A stretch of 64,000 nucleotides of DNA, from NCBI GenBank assembly GCA_024641985.1, contig JAHEBZ010000001.1, forward strand, positions 297,490-361,489, read 5' to 3'. Each line of letters opens with the position of its first letter. Position 1 is the stretch's first letter. This DNA is from Rhodoluna sp. (GTDB lineage: Bacteria > Actinomycetota > Actinomycetes > Actinomycetales > Microbacteriaceae). The notes below the pieces were generated by a model, which was given only the letters and a program-made list of their open reading frames with translations, was not told where the DNA came from and made no database searches. The position numbers were made by a program, and so were the translations under genes. Positions 1 through 9,416 of this stretch are shown here, piece by piece.

Positions 1-291
1 TATGCCGGCCCGGCAACCACTTTTCGCAAAATAACCCTGCCGCTTTCGATGCCGGGAATCATCTCGGGAACCCTGCTCACATTCATCCCGATTGCAGGCG
101 ATTATGTCAACGCAAGTCGTGATTTCTTGGGCTCAACCGAAACTGCCATGATCGGCAACGTTGTCGAAACTAATTACCTTCAAATCAACGATTACCCAGC
201 GGCCTCTGCGCTTTCGGTGTTGCTAATGCTGGCCATTTTGCTGCTCGTCACCTTTTATGTGAAGCGCAGCGGAACGGATGACCTGCTATGA
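1..291 (+). CDS. potB: Spermidine/putrescine ABC transporter permease PotB, C-terminal part
   Basis: Partial gene cut by the left window edge; reading frame 1 is open from base 1. The visible 96 residues hold the second half of the permease EAA loop (frame reads TTFRKITLPLSMPGI), which docks on the ATPase, followed by an extracytoplasmic stretch and a final membrane helix (about residues 72-88 of the visible part). This matches the type I ABC permeases that import polyamines. The stop overlaps the start of potC by four bases (ATGA), so the two permeases are translationally coupled. The ATPase and substrate-binding protein should lie to the left, outside the window. Polyamine specificity is inferred from homology and from gabT next door; related opine or spermidine systems are possible. 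Confidence 0.85.
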   Translation, partial: YAGPATTFRKITLPLSMPGIISGTLLTFIPIAGDYVNASRDFLGSTETAMIGNVVETNYLQINDYPAASALSVLLMLAILLLVTFYVKRSGTDDLL

Positions 292-1085
292 GAAAGTTTT
301 CATTCGGCAAGTATGCGTTGGCGATATATTCGTTGCTTGCGATCATTTATTTATTGATTCCAATTGCCTATACCTTCGCGTTTTCGTTCAACGACTCGGT
401 TAAATCGAACATATCTTGGCGAGGGTTCACTCTCGACAAATGGACAGGCGTCTGCAACCAGCAGGGAGTTTGTGAGGCATTTGCCAACTCGGTGCTAATT
501 GGTGTTATCTCGACATTGATTGCAACGGCGTTGGGCACCATGATCGCCATCGCGCTAGTGCGCTATCGATTCAGGTTTCGCTCTGCTGTCAGCCTGCTGC
601 TCTTCTTGCCGATGGCGACGCCAGAGGTGGTTTTGGGTGCTGGTTTAGCCTCGCAGTTTCTAAGCATGGGCACTCAAAAGGGCTTCATCACAATCATCAT
701 CGCGCACGTAATGTTTTGTCTCAGCTTTGTCGTTGTCACAGTTAAGGCTCGAGTTGCCTCACTCGACCCAGCGCTCGAAGAGGCTGGCCGCGATCTTTAT
801 GGTTCGCCGGCTCAGGTGTTCTGGAAGATCACATTTCCGCTCTTGTTGCCGGGCATCATTTCGGCTGCGCTACTCGCATTTGCACTGAGTTTTGACGACT
901 TCATCATCACAAACTTCAATGCCGGCCCCGAAACTACTTTTCCTAAGTTCGTCTATACCGCCGCGGCTCGTGGCATACCGGCAGAAGCCAACGTAATCGG
1001 TTCAGCGGTTTTCATCTTGGCTATTGCCATCGTAATGACGGTGCAAATTCGCACTTCGATCAAACAAAAGCGGCTCAGTAAGTAA
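288..1085 (+). CDS. potC: Spermidine/putrescine ABC transporter permease PotC
   Basis: Second permease of a polyamine importer, 265 residues, the family's usual size. It opens with a membrane helix (about 10-32), carries several further hydrophobic segments, and has a full EAA loop near residues 163-187 (EEAGRDLYGSPAQVFWKITF then PLLLPGI), the contact site for the ATPase subunit. The start ATG overlaps the potB stop. It ends just before a strong bidirectional terminator and is convergent with gabT. Polyamine uptake next to a GABA transaminase fits putrescine breakdown via GABA, but this functional link is an inference. Confidence 0.88.
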   Translation: MRKFSFGKYALAIYSLLAIIYLLIPIAYTFAFSFNDSVKSNISWRGFTLDKWTGVCNQQGVCEAFANSVLIGVISTLIATALGTMIAIALVRYRFRFRSAVSLLLFLPMATPEVVLGAGLASQFLSMGTQKGFITIIIAHVMFCLSFVVVTVKARVASLDPALEEAGRDLYGSPAQVFWKITFPLLLPGIISAALLAFALSFDDFIITNFNAGPETTFPKFVYTAAARGIPAEANVIGSAVFILAIAIVMTVQIRTSIKQKRLSK

Positions 1086-1110
1086 CTGAAGGCACCACTA
1101 GGCCGGTAAT

Positions 1111-1164
1111 CGAAACGCAAAAAATCCCCCTGACGTTAAGCCTAGGGGGATTTTTCGCGTTTCG
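1111..1164. terminator. Bidirectional terminator between potC and gabT
   Basis: A long hairpin: CGAAACGC at 1111-1118 pairs with GCGTTTCG at 1157-1164, and an A-run plus TCCCCCT (1119-1131) pairs with AGGGGGATTTTT (1144-1155). The A-run on one arm and T-run on the other let it end transcription from both convergent genes. Confidence 0.88.
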
Positions 1165-1166
1165 AA

Positions 1167-2501
1167 CTAAAGTTCCTTGATGCCAGCTTCAAGCACGTCG
1201 ATGGCCTCGTTTAGAAGATCATCAGAAATGGCTAGCGGTGGCAAGAAACGAATCACGTTGTAGTAGGTTCCGGCGTTCAAAATCAACACACCGTTTGAGT
1301 GGCAGTGTTTCACAAGTTTGTCGACTGCGGCTTGGTTTGGGTTCGATGTGCCTGGCTCAACGAACTCGAGTGCCATCATGGCCCCACGGCCACGCACATC
1401 GCCAATTACTGGATATTTCGCCTTCAGCTCGTTCAATCTGGCCGAAAGAAGTTGCTCGATCTGCTGGGCGCGTTCAATAACGCCACCGGCTTCAATCTGC
1501 TTTAGCACGGCTACTGCGGCTGCCGCGGCAACCGGGTTGCCACCAAAAGTTCCGCCAAGTCCGCCTGGGTGGGTGGCATCCATGATTTCGGCGCGACCAG
1601 TTACCGCCGAAATCGGCATACCGCCGGCGATGCCCTTGGCGATCGTCAAGAGGTCTGGCTCAAAGCCTTCTTCCCAGTCGCTGGCGAACCAGCGGCCAGT
1701 GCGTGCAATTCCCGACTGAACTTCGTCGGCAATAAGAACCACACCGTTGGCGTGAGTCCAGTCGCTAAGCGCCTTCAAGAAGCCAGGTGCCGGCACAATA
1801 AAGCCGCCCTCACCTTGAATTGGTTCGATAACTACAGCTGCTAGATCTTCGAGCCCCACTCGCTTTTCGATGTAGGTAATGGCACGCTGAGCAGCCTCGG
1901 CACCTGTCATGGCGGCAGGGTCGCGGAACGGGTAAGACATTGGAACGTGCTGAACGCTGCCCGCCATTGGGCCAAAACCATTGCCATAAGGTGCAGCTTT
2001 GAAGTTCATCGAGTAGGTGAGGTTGGTGCGACCGTGGTAGGCGTGGTCGAAAACAACGATGCCGTTTTTGCGAGTAGCCTTGCGAGCGATTTTGACCGCA
2101 TTCTCGACAGCCTCGGCACCCGAGTTGAACAAAACCGATTTCTTGCTGTGGTTGCCGGGGGTGTGCTTGTTTAGCAGCTCGCAAACTTCGACATATTGCT
2201 CGTATGGGGTGAGTGTGAACAGGGTGTGAGTAAGGTTCGCAACCTGTTCTTGCACGGCCTTCACGACGGCGTCGTTGGTGTGTCCGATTGTTGTGACTCC
2301 GATGCCTGCGCCAAGATCGATCAGGTGGTTTCCATCGGCGTCAACAACTATGGCGCCATGTGCTTTTTCAATGTAAACCGGCAGGGCCGCACCTGCGCCG
2401 GCCGATACAGCAGCCAGGCGTCGGGCATGAAGTGCTTGCGACTTAGGGCCTGGAATAGAAGTGACAACTTTGCGCTCTTGCGCGACGGGTAACTCGCTCA
2501 T
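1167..2501 (-). CDS. gabT: 4-aminobutyrate--2-oxoglutarate transaminase
   Basis: Class III PLP-dependent aminotransferase of 444 residues that moves the amino group of GABA to 2-oxoglutarate, giving succinate semialdehyde. Visible motifs: cofactor phosphate site NSGAEAVENAVK near 126, the IADEVQSG acidic motif (D259, E260) and the PLP lysine K289 in LTIAKGIAGG. Length and the N-terminal PGPKSQAL motif resemble actinobacterial GabT more than acetylornithine aminotransferase (about 400 residues). It is convergent with the polyamine permeases, supporting a role in putrescine/GABA use. The ATG is preceded at 7 nt by a TAGACT -10 box with no ribosome binding site, so the mRNA is probably leaderless. 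Because argD is missing from the arginine cluster at 56-62 kb, side activity on acetylornithine cannot be excluded. Confidence 0.9.
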   Translation of the reverse strand: MSELPVAQERKVVTSIPGPKSQALHARRLAAVSAGAGAALPVYIEKAHGAIVVDADGNHLIDLGAGIGVTTIGHTNDAVVKAVQEQVANLTHTLFTLTPYEQYVEVCELLNKHTPGNHSKKSVLFNSGAEAVENAVKIARKATRKNGIVVFDHAYHGRTNLTYSMNFKAAPYGNGFGPMAGSVQHVPMSYPFRDPAAMTGAEAAQRAITYIEKRVGLEDLAAVVIEPIQGEGGFIVPAPGFLKALSDWTHANGVVLIADEVQSGIARTGRWFASDWEEGFEPDLLTIAKGIAGGMPISAVTGRAEIMDATHPGGLGGTFGGNPVAAAAAVAVLKQIEAGGVIERAQQIEQLLSARLNELKAKYPVIGDVRGRGAMMALEFVEPGTSNPNQAAVDKLVKHCHSNGVLILNAGTYYNVIRFLPPLAISDDLLNEAIDVLEAGIKEL

Positions 2502-2508
2502 AACTAAA

Positions 2509-2514
2509 AGTCTA
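2509..2514 (-). promoter_or_regulatory. -10 box of gabT (leaderless type)
   Basis: On the minus strand TAGACT is followed by 7 nt and then the gabT ATG. No purine-rich ribosome binding site fits between them, so transcription should start at or next to the start codon. Confidence 0.6.
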
Positions 2515-2578
2515 AGCCTCGACTCTGGCTAACGAAGCCCCTGATGGAAATCTCGCGTTGAAGTGGCAAGATTGACCC

Positions 2579-3664
2579 ATGCGTCGCGTAATTATTCTTG
2601 GCTCTACCGGCTCGATAGGCACCCAAGCGCTCGAGGTTATCGAGGCAAACCCAGACAAATTCGAACTTGTTGGTCTGGCAGCGGGCCAAAATAAAGCGCT
2701 CCTCGAGAAGCAGAGTGTTCAGTTTGGCGGTGTGCGCGCGGTTCAAGGGGCTCTGGCGGCCACGGCGCTCGTTGAAGAAACCGATGCCGACGTGGTGGTG
2801 AACGGCATCACAGGTTCAATTGGTTTGGCGCCAACGCTCGCAACTCTAAAAACAGGCAAAACGCTCGCACTTGCCAACAAAGAATCACTAATTGTAGGTG
2901 GCCGCTTGGTTACCCAGGCTGCTGCGCCAGGTCAAATTGTGCCGGTCGACAGCGAACATTCTGCATTGGCGCAATGCCTGCTTGGCGGAACCAGAGCCGA
3001 GGTCAGAAAGCTCATTCTCACGGCATCCGGAGGCCCGTTTAGGGGTTGGTCTCGCGAGCAGCTCGATGTGGTTACGCCCGCTCAGGCCTTGGCGCATCCA
3101 ACCTGGGTGATGGGCAAGGTTGTCACCACAAATTCGGCCACTCTGGTTAACAAAGGGCTCGAAATTATTGAGGCGCACTTGCTTTTCGATATACCTTTCG
3201 ATCGCATTGATGTAACCGTGCACCCTCAATCGGTGGTGCACTCGATGGTTGAGTTTGTTGACGGTTCGGTATTGGCTCAATGTTCGCCACCAAACATGAA
3301 GTTACCCATTGCTCTAGGCATGTCTTGGCCTAATCGTGTGCCAAACGTGGCTGCCGCTTGCGACTGGACTCAGGCCGCAACTTGGAATTTTGAACCATTG
3401 AATGAGTCGGTTTTTGGAGCCGTGCGCTTGGCGCGCCAGGTGGGGGAGGCGGGGCTAACCTACCCAGCGGTGTTTAATGCCGCCAATGAAGAAGCCGTTG
3501 AGGCGTTTCACTCGGGCAAAATCGGGTTCAACCAAATCGTTGATTTAGTCAAGCGGGTTGTAGATGCCCACGAAGCCGAGAAGCAACTAACTCTGGAATC
3601 GGTGTTGGCAGCTGAGCATTGGGCAAGAAATCGCGCCAATGGCGTAATTGCCCACGCTTGCTAG
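2579..3664 (+). CDS. dxr: 1-deoxy-D-xylulose-5-phosphate reductoisomerase
   Basis: Catalyses the NADPH-dependent conversion of DXP to 2-C-methyl-D-erythritol 4-phosphate, the committed step of the MEP isoprenoid pathway. The 361-residue protein starts with the NADPH-binding loop [11 protein letters not shown] (residues 8-18), then NKESLIVGG, the metal-binding DSEH motif and the substrate loop [10 protein letters not shown]. It is somewhat shorter than the usual 380-400 residues, the difference lying between conserved blocks. It heads the dxr-rseP-ispG-proS order common in actinobacteria, and ispG two genes on belongs to the same pathway. It is divergent from gabT with a 77-nt gap. Confidence 0.95.
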   Translation: MRRVIILGSTGSIGTQALEVIEANPDKFELVGLAAGQNKALLEKQSVQFGGVRAVQGALAATALVEETDADVVVNGITGSIGLAPTLATLKTGKTLALANKESLIVGGRLVTQAAAPGQIVPVDSEHSALAQCLLGGTRAEVRKLILTASGGPFRGWSREQLDVVTPAQALAHPTWVMGKVVTTNSATLVNKGLEIIEAHLLFDIPFDRIDVTVHPQSVVHSMVEFVDGSVLAQCSPPNMKLPIALGMSWPNRVPNVAAACDWTQAATWNFEPLNESVFGAVRLARQVGEAGLTYPAVFNAANEEAVEAFHSGKIGFNQIVDLVKRVVDAHEAEKQLTLESVLAAEHWARNRANGVIAHAC

Positions 3665-3686
3665 GCAAAATGTCAGGCTCCGTGGT

Positions 3687-3692
3687 TAGGGT
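3687..3692 (+). promoter_or_regulatory. -10 box of rseP (leaderless type)
   Basis: TAGGGT followed by six bases and the GTG start of rseP at 3699; no ribosome binding site is present. Confidence 0.6.
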
Positions 3693-3698
3693 TTATTC

Positions 3699-5009
3699 GT
3701 GACCGAATCAATTCTCTATATTCTTGGCATTGTTGCTGTGGCAATCGGCATTGGTTTTTCAATCGGCCTACACGAGCTGGGTCACCTACTTCCGGCCAAA
3801 CTATTTGGTGTCAAGGTTCCGCGTTATGCAATTGGGTTTGGCCCCAAACTTTTTTCCAAGCAAATTGGCGAAACCGAATATTCTGTCCGTCTGATTCCCC
3901 TCGGCGGTTTCATCACCATGATCGGCATGTATGCGCCGGCAAAGCCCGGCAAACCCGAGGGCGCGGGTTTCTTTAGCGGCATGGTCACTACAGCCCGCCA
4001 TGCCCACGAAGAACACGTTACCAAGGGCGACGAAGGCCGCAAATTTTACAAACTTTCGGTTTACAAACGGCTAATCATCATGTTCGGTGGCCCGCTAATG
4101 AACCTGGTGTTGGGCACAATTCTCATCACAATTGCTTTGTCTGGCATCGGTGTGCAACAACGCTCGCTTACAGTTGCTCAGATCAGCGACTGCGTAATTT
4201 TTAACCCCACTGCGCAACAGGCCTGCAACCCACAAGATCCTCAATCTCCAGCACGTCTAGCAGGCGTTCAACCGGGCGACAAAATCGTGGGCTACAACGG
4301 GCAAACCACATCCGATTGGCAAGGTTTGTCCTCAATGCTTCAGCCAGGGGTAGTTGGCAGCATTCAGGTTGAACGATCTGCAAGCCAAATTACTCTCCCC
4401 ATTACACCTGCATCTGCGATGCGAGCAAAAATAGGCCCAACGGGCTCCATCGAAGTCGATTCAAATGGCGATCCGGTGTTGGTTAAAACTGCGGTTTTGG
4501 GCATAGCGCTTGGCACAGAGCTAAAACCGATTCCCGTTTCAACATCGCTCACCCAGGCGGGCCTTTCTGTGGGGCAGGTCTTCGACATGATCTTGAACTT
4601 GCCTCAGCAATTAACCGATACGGCAGTGTCAACCTTCACCGGCCAAGAGCGAGGCACCTCAGGGGCAATTTCTATTGTGGGCATAGGGCAAATAGCTGGC
4701 GAGGTTTCCTCATCAGAGACCGTTTCGGCTCTCGAAAAGCTTTCCACAGGTCTGCTAATTTTGGCATCGCTTAATTTCGCCCTTTTTGCCTTCAACATGT
4801 TGCCGCTATTACCGCTCGACGGCGGTCACATTGCCGGCGGCCTCTACGAGTGGCTCAAGCGAGGGGTTTTCAAAATTCTCCGCAAACCAGCACCTGGCCC
4901 GGCAGATACGGCGGTATTGATGCCGCTCACCTGGTTTGTTTTCATTCTTCTGATGGCAATGAGCGCAGTGCTTATCCTCGCCGACATCATCAACCCAATT
5001 AGGTTCTAA
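3699..5009 (+). CDS. rseP: Site-2 (M50) intramembrane metalloprotease, RseP/Rip1 type
   Basis: Membrane zinc protease of 436 residues that cuts transmembrane substrates such as anti-sigma factors during regulated intramembrane proteolysis. The first helix carries the zinc motif HELGH (H25, E26, H29), and the third zinc ligand lies near residue 374 in LPLLPLDGGH. A PDZ domain sits between (about 180-260; ARLAGVQPGDKIVGYNG). Like other actinobacterial Rip1 proteins it has a C-terminal helix after the LDG motif. The start is GTG, six bases after a TAGGGT -10 box, so it is probably leaderless. Substrates cannot be told from the sequence. Confidence 0.92.
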   Translation: MTESILYILGIVAVAIGIGFSIGLHELGHLLPAKLFGVKVPRYAIGFGPKLFSKQIGETEYSVRLIPLGGFITMIGMYAPAKPGKPEGAGFFSGMVTTARHAHEEHVTKGDEGRKFYKLSVYKRLIIMFGGPLMNLVLGTILITIALSGIGVQQRSLTVAQISDCVIFNPTAQQACNPQDPQSPARLAGVQPGDKIVGYNGQTTSDWQGLSSMLQPGVVGSIQVERSASQITLPITPASAMRAKIGPTGSIEVDSNGDPVLVKTAVLGIALGTELKPIPVSTSLTQAGLSVGQVFDMILNLPQQLTDTAVSTFTGQERGTSGAISIVGIGQIAGEVSSSETVSALEKLSTGLLILASLNFALFAFNMLPLLPLDGGHIAGGLYEWLKRGVFKILRKPAPGPADTAVLMPLTWFVFILLMAMSAVLILADIINPIRF

Positions 5010-5053
5010 AGGTTGTTTATGATTATGGCAACCGCAATCGAAAGTGAGCTCTC

Positions 5054-6211
5054 GTGGCCGCCACAAATCTAGGTCTTCCAAAGGCACCGCCTCCAGTTCT
5101 TGCACCGCGTCGCAAGACCCGTCAAATAATGGTCGGCAAGGTGGCCGTAGGTGGCGACGCACCAGTTTCTGTGCAATCCATGTGCACCACGCCAACCACT
5201 GATGTAAACGCCACATTGCAACAGATAGCCGAGCTAACCGCTTCGGGTTGCGACATCGTTCGAGTCGCAGTGCCAAGCCAAGATGATGCCGACCGCCTGG
5301 CTCTTATCGCGCGCAAGTCGCAAATTCCGGTAATCGCCGACATCCACTTTCAGCCAAAATATGTCTTTCAAGCAATCGATGCGGGCTGCGGCGCAGTTCG
5401 CGTGAACCCTGGCAACATTCGCCAGTTCGACGACAAAGTTGGCGAAATCGCTAAGGCTGCAAAAGACGCCGGGGTTTCGATTCGCATCGGTGTAAATGCC
5501 GGCTCGCTAGACCCACGACTATTGCAAAAGTATGGCAAAGCGACTGCAGAGGCTCTGGTTGAGTCTGCAGTGTGGGAGGCCAGTCTTTTTGAAGAGCACG
5601 ATTACCACGACTTCAAAATTTCGGTCAAGCACAACGACCCGGTGGTTATGGTGAAGGCCTATCAGTTGCTTTCTGAGCGCGGCAATTGGCCTCTTCACCT
5701 GGGCGTAACCGAGGCCGGCCCGGCTTTTCAAGGCACAATCAAGTCTTCGGTTGCCTTTGGTGCACTGCTATCTCAGGGCATCGGCGACACCATTCGAGTT
5801 TCGCTCTCGGCCCCACCGGTAGAAGAAATTAAAGTTGGCTCGCAAATTCTCGAATCACTAAACCTTCGCCCTCGCAAACTCGAGATCGTCAGCTGCCCAA
5901 GCTGTGGTCGCGCGCAGGTTGATGTTTATACCCTGGCAAACGATGTCACCGCAGGCCTCGAAAAGTTGACCGTGCCTTTGCGAGTTGCCGTTATGGGCTG
6001 TGTGGTTAACGGCCCGGGTGAAGCGCGCGAAGCAGATCTCGGCGTTGCCTCGGGCAACGGCAAAGGTCAAATCTTCGTAAAGGGCGAGGTCATTAAGACC
6101 GTGCCCGAAAGCGAAATTGTTGCCACCCTCATCGAAGAGGCAAACCGCCTTGCCGCCGAAATGGATCCAACCTTGGTTGGCAGCCCCCGGGTAGTAGTCG
6201 CTCACAAGTAA
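5054..6211 (+). CDS. ispG: 4-hydroxy-3-methylbut-2-en-1-yl diphosphate synthase (IspG/GcpE)
   Basis: Reduces methylerythritol cyclodiphosphate to HMBPP, the sixth step of the MEP pathway, using a 4Fe-4S cluster. The three cluster cysteines are visible at C281 and C284 (CPSCGRAQ) and C316 ([10 protein letters not shown]), with the fourth ligand glutamate at E323. An N-terminal TIM-barrel half carries [12 protein letters not shown] and IADIHF motifs. 385 residues, normal for the actinobacterial short form without an insert domain. The chosen start is GTG at 5054; the 44-nt gap after rseP suggests cotranscription. Confidence 0.95.
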   Translation: MAATNLGLPKAPPPVLAPRRKTRQIMVGKVAVGGDAPVSVQSMCTTPTTDVNATLQQIAELTASGCDIVRVAVPSQDDADRLALIARKSQIPVIADIHFQPKYVFQAIDAGCGAVRVNPGNIRQFDDKVGEIAKAAKDAGVSIRIGVNAGSLDPRLLQKYGKATAEALVESAVWEASLFEEHDYHDFKISVKHNDPVVMVKAYQLLSERGNWPLHLGVTEAGPAFQGTIKSSVAFGALLSQGIGDTIRVSLSAPPVEEIKVGSQILESLNLRPRKLEIVSCPSCGRAQVDVYTLANDVTAGLEKLTVPLRVAVMGCVVNGPGEAREADLGVASGNGKGQIFVKGEVIKTVPESEIVATLIEEANRLAAEMDPTLVGSPRVVVAHK

Positions 6212-6227
6212 TCTGTCGGGCAAGGGG

Positions 6228-6233
6228 TAAACT
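6228..6233 (+). promoter_or_regulatory. -10 box of proS (leaderless type)
   Basis: TAAACT followed by exactly six bases and the ATG of proS at 6240, with no ribosome binding site. Confidence 0.6.
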
Positions 6234-6239
6234 GGCACA

Positions 6240-8003
6240 ATGCCAATTCGCCTCTCAAACCTGTTCCTGCGCACTTTGCGTGAAGATCCAGCAAACGCCG
6301 ATGTTGCCGGTCACAAACTGCTGCTGCGTGCAGGCTACATTCGCAGCGCTGGTGCCGGGCTTTACACCTGGTTGCCCCTGGGCCTAGCCGTCAAGGCAAA
6401 GATCGAGCAGGTAATTCGCGAAGAGATGGCAAATGCCGGCGCTCAAGAGGTGTTCTTTCCGGCTCTTTTGCCTCGCGAACCGTTTGAGGCAACCGGCCGA
6501 TGGACAGAATACGGTGACAACCTATTTCGCCTGCAGGACCGCAAAAAAGGTGATTATCTTCTAGCGCCAACGCACGAAGAGATGTTCACTCTTTTGGTGA
6601 AAGACCTCTACTCGAGTTATAAAGATTTGCCTCTATGCATCTATCAAATTCAAAACAAATATCGCGATGAGGCTCGACCTCGTGCTGGGCTGCTTCGCGG
6701 CCGCGAATTCGTGATGAAAGACGCCTATAGCTTCGATGTCACCGATGAAGGTTTGCGCACTGCCTATCAGGCTCAACGCGATGCTTACGAGCGCATCTTC
6801 ACCCGACTCGGCGTCGACTATGTGATAGTCAAGGCAGATGCCGGCGCTATGGGCGGATCTGCTTCTGAAGAGTTTTTGTCGCCAAGCCCGATCGGCGAAG
6901 ACACGTTTGTGCGCTCGCCGGGTGGTTACGCGGCAAACGTTGAGGCCGTTGCCACCGTTGTTCCTGAAGCCCTGCCGATCGAAGGTCAACCTGTGGCCGT
7001 TGTTCATGCATCGCCAAACACACCAACCATCAATGCTTTGGTCGAATTGGCCAATGCTCAGGTCAAGCGTGCCGATGGCCGCCAGTGGGCCGCGGCTGAC
7101 ACCCTGAAAAACGTGGTGTTGGCACTTACCTCGCCAGAGGGCAAGCGCTCACTGGTTGTAGTTGGTTTGCCAGGAGATCGCGAAGTTGATGCAAAACGCG
7201 CCGAAGCCGCCTTTTCGCCAAGCGATGTAGAGCCAGCCAACGAAGAAGATTTCGCAAAAAACCCTGCTCTCGTTAAGGGTTACATTGGCCCGGTTAAGAA
7301 CGGCGAGGCCGTTTTGGGTCTCGAGGGCACCTCAAAGATTCGCTACCTTCTCGACCCACGGGTGGTTGACGGAACCGCCTGGATTACAGGCGCGAACGAG
7401 TCAGAAAAGCATGTTTTTGACTTGGTTAAGGGTCGCGATTTTGAAGCCGACGCAATTGTCGACATCGCCGAAGTGCGCGCAGGCGACCAAGCCCCCGACG
7501 GCTCGGGCGCGCTTGAGCTTGCTCGCGGCATCGAAATCGGTCACGTCTTTCAGCTCGGTCGCAAATATGCCGAGGCGCTGGGTCTAAAAGTTCTCGACGA
7601 AAACGGAAAACTTGTCACGGTAACCATGGGTTCGTATGGCATTGGTGTGACCCGCATGGTGGCCGTATTGGCCGAGGCTAACCGCGACGAAAAGGGTTTG
7701 ATTTGGCCCGAGGCCGTGTCTCCAGCCGACGTTTATGTTGTTGCCGCGGGCAAAGACGAGGCTGTGTATCAAGCAGCCGAAAAGATTGTCGCAGAGCTAG
7801 AGGCGAAGGGCAAGACTGTCATCCTGGATGACCGCGTCAAAGTGAGCCCAGGCGTTAAATTTGGCGATGCCGAGCTAATCGGCGTTCCAAATATTGTCAT
7901 CGTGGGCAAGGGGCTCGAGAACGGCGAAGTCGACCTCTGGAACCGCCGGTCGGGCGAGCGTCGCCCGGTCAAGCTAGAATCGGCTCTGGCTGAATTGCTA
8001 TAA
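6240..8003 (+). CDS. proS: Prolyl-tRNA synthetase
   Basis: Class II aminoacyl-tRNA synthetase charging tRNA-Pro, 587 residues, the bacterial form with an inserted editing (YbaK-like INS) domain. Motif 2 reads [17 protein letters not shown] near 140-160; the INS domain spans about 225-390, where misacylated Ala-tRNA is hydrolysed in other bacteria; motif 3 is [10 protein letters not shown] near 462; and a C-terminal anticodon-binding domain follows. It lies 28 nt after ispG but has its own leaderless-type promoter signature, so it can be made independently of the isoprenoid genes. Confidence 0.96.
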   Translation: MPIRLSNLFLRTLREDPANADVAGHKLLLRAGYIRSAGAGLYTWLPLGLAVKAKIEQVIREEMANAGAQEVFFPALLPREPFEATGRWTEYGDNLFRLQDRKKGDYLLAPTHEEMFTLLVKDLYSSYKDLPLCIYQIQNKYRDEARPRAGLLRGREFVMKDAYSFDVTDEGLRTAYQAQRDAYERIFTRLGVDYVIVKADAGAMGGSASEEFLSPSPIGEDTFVRSPGGYAANVEAVATVVPEALPIEGQPVAVVHASPNTPTINALVELANAQVKRADGRQWAAADTLKNVVLALTSPEGKRSLVVVGLPGDREVDAKRAEAAFSPSDVEPANEEDFAKNPALVKGYIGPVKNGEAVLGLEGTSKIRYLLDPRVVDGTAWITGANESEKHVFDLVKGRDFEADAIVDIAEVRAGDQAPDGSGALELARGIEIGHVFQLGRKYAEALGLKVLDENGKLVTVTMGSYGIGVTRMVAVLAEANRDEKGLIWPEAVSPADVYVVAAGKDEAVYQAAEKIVAELEAKGKTVILDDRVKVSPGVKFGDAELIGVPNIVIVGKGLENGEVDLWNRRSGERRPVKLESALAELL

Positions 8004-8069
8004 AGCACTTTCGCTACAAGTTTCAAATCACTAAATTTACAACTAACTAACGGCCTGGGAGGCATTTTC

Positions 8070-9047
8070 ATGGACATCGACTTGAGCGTTCTGAGGTTCA
8101 TTGAACGAGAGAAAGAAATCCCATTTGCCGATTTGGTTTCGATCATTGAGGCGGCAATTCTTGCTGCCTATCACAAGCACGTTGGCAACACCGACGAGGC
8201 TCGTGCCGAGCTAAGCAAATCGACCGGGCATGTCAACATTTATGCACCAACCCTCGACGAAGAAGGCAACAAGGTTGGCGAAACCACCGTTACTCCCGAG
8301 AACTTCGGGCGTGTGGCTGCAGCGGCGGCAAAGCAAGTAATTTTCAATCGTCTTCGCGAAATTTCAGACGAAGGTATCTTTGGCGAATTTCAGGGCAAAG
8401 AGGGCGACATAGTCGCCGGAGTTATCCAGCAGGGCCAAAAGCCATACATGGTTTACGTCGACCTCGGCACGATCGAAGCCATTATGCCCCCAGAAGAGCA
8501 GGTTCCTGGCGAAGACTACTCTCACGGCAAGCGCATCCGAGTATTTGTGACCGCTGTAAACAAGGGAACCAAGGGCCCGCAGGTAACCGTTTCGCGCACC
8601 CACCCAAGCCTCGTTCGCAAGTTGTTTGCGCTTGAGGTGCCCGAGATTGCCAGCGGTGTAGTTGAAATTGTTTCGCTTGCCCGTGAAGCCGGCCACCGCA
8701 CCAAGATCGCAGTTCGCGCACACGAGGCAGGTGTAAATGCCAAGGGCTCGTGCATCGGTGAGCTGGGTCAGCGAGTTCGGGCGGTTCAATCAGAGCTGAA
8801 CGACGAAAAGATCGACATTGTCGATTACAGCGATGATCTGCCAACCTACGTGGCACAGGCTCTATCGCCGGCCAAGGTCTCAAGTTCTTACACTCTCGAT
8901 GCCGCCACCAAATCGGTTCGCGTGCTAGTGCCAGATTTTCAGCTTTCGCTGGCAATCGGCAAAGAGGGGCAAAACGCTCGTTTGGCCGCTAAATTGACCG
9001 GCGCCAAGATCGATATTCAGCCAGACAGCATTCTCGACGGCGAATAG
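8070..9047 (+). CDS. nusA: Transcription termination/antitermination factor NusA
   Basis: Binds RNA polymerase and nascent RNA to control pausing, termination and rRNA antitermination. 325 residues: N-terminal polymerase-binding domain (about 1-125), S1 domain (about 125-200), then two KH domains, the last visible as AIGKEGQNARLAAKLTGAKI near the C-terminus. It lacks the C-terminal acidic repeats of E. coli NusA, as is normal in actinobacteria. A strong ribosome binding site (GGGAGG) precedes the ATG. It heads the nusA-rnpM-infB-rbfA-truB module. Confidence 0.95.
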   Translation: MDIDLSVLRFIEREKEIPFADLVSIIEAAILAAYHKHVGNTDEARAELSKSTGHVNIYAPTLDEEGNKVGETTVTPENFGRVAAAAAKQVIFNRLREISDEGIFGEFQGKEGDIVAGVIQQGQKPYMVYVDLGTIEAIMPPEEQVPGEDYSHGKRIRVFVTAVNKGTKGPQVTVSRTHPSLVRKLFALEVPEIASGVVEIVSLAREAGHRTKIAVRAHEAGVNAKGSCIGELGQRVRAVQSELNDEKIDIVDYSDDLPTYVAQALSPAKVSSSYTLDAATKSVRVLVPDFQLSLAIGKEGQNARLAAKLTGAKIDIQPDSILDGE

Positions 9048-9077
9048 TTCTAGCCGTTTCGCGCAGCAGGGGTTAGA

Positions 9078-9341
9078 ATGGTAAGAACCTGCGTTGGTTG
9101 TCGCCAACGTTCCGAACGTGCAGAGTTAATTCGCGTGGTCGAGCAGTCAAATATTTTGATTTTTGATCACAACAATGCTTTGCCCGGCCGCGGGGCTTGG
9201 CTTCACAAGGCGCAGCAATGTTTAGAGTTAGCAATCACTCGAAGAGCTTTTATTCGAGCTTTGAAACTTAAGAGCCAGCCCGACACATCAGGGTTGACTT
9301 TCACTAAAGAACAGGCAGAAACGATGTTGGCAAACAAATGA
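9078..9341 (+). CDS. rnpM: YlxR/RnpM family RNA-binding protein
   Basis: Small basic protein of 87 residues of the DUF448 (YlxR) family, always found between nusA and infB. The family signature VRTCVGCRQR is at residues 2-11, and the GRGAWLH loop follows near residue 45. B. subtilis RnpM binds and modulates RNase P RNA; whether that holds here is an inference from the family. Cysteines C5 and C8 are conserved in the family. Confidence 0.9.
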   Translation: MVRTCVGCRQRSERAELIRVVEQSNILIFDHNNALPGRGAWLHKAQQCLELAITRRAFIRALKLKSQPDTSGLTFTKEQAETMLANK

Positions 9342-9380
9342 GTAACTCGAAATGAGTACCCAACAGCTTTAACGGCCTGC

Positions 9381-9406
9381 CCTGTCTAGGGAAGGCCCCA
9401 GACAGG
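9381..9406 (+). promoter_or_regulatory. Hairpin covering the infB ribosome binding site
   Basis: CCTGTCT (9381-9387) can pair with AGACAGG (9400-9406), and the second arm includes the first part of the infB ribosome binding site AGGAG (9404-9408). A further GGCCT at 9374-9378 could pair with AGGCC in the loop (9393-9397), giving a pseudoknot or a competing fold. A role in translational control of IF2 is inference. Confidence 0.4.
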
Positions 9407-9416
9407 AGAAACAAAA

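Noticed and set aside
1318..1719. Plus-strand frame inside gabT
   Set aside because: Antisense shadow of a well supported aminotransferase.
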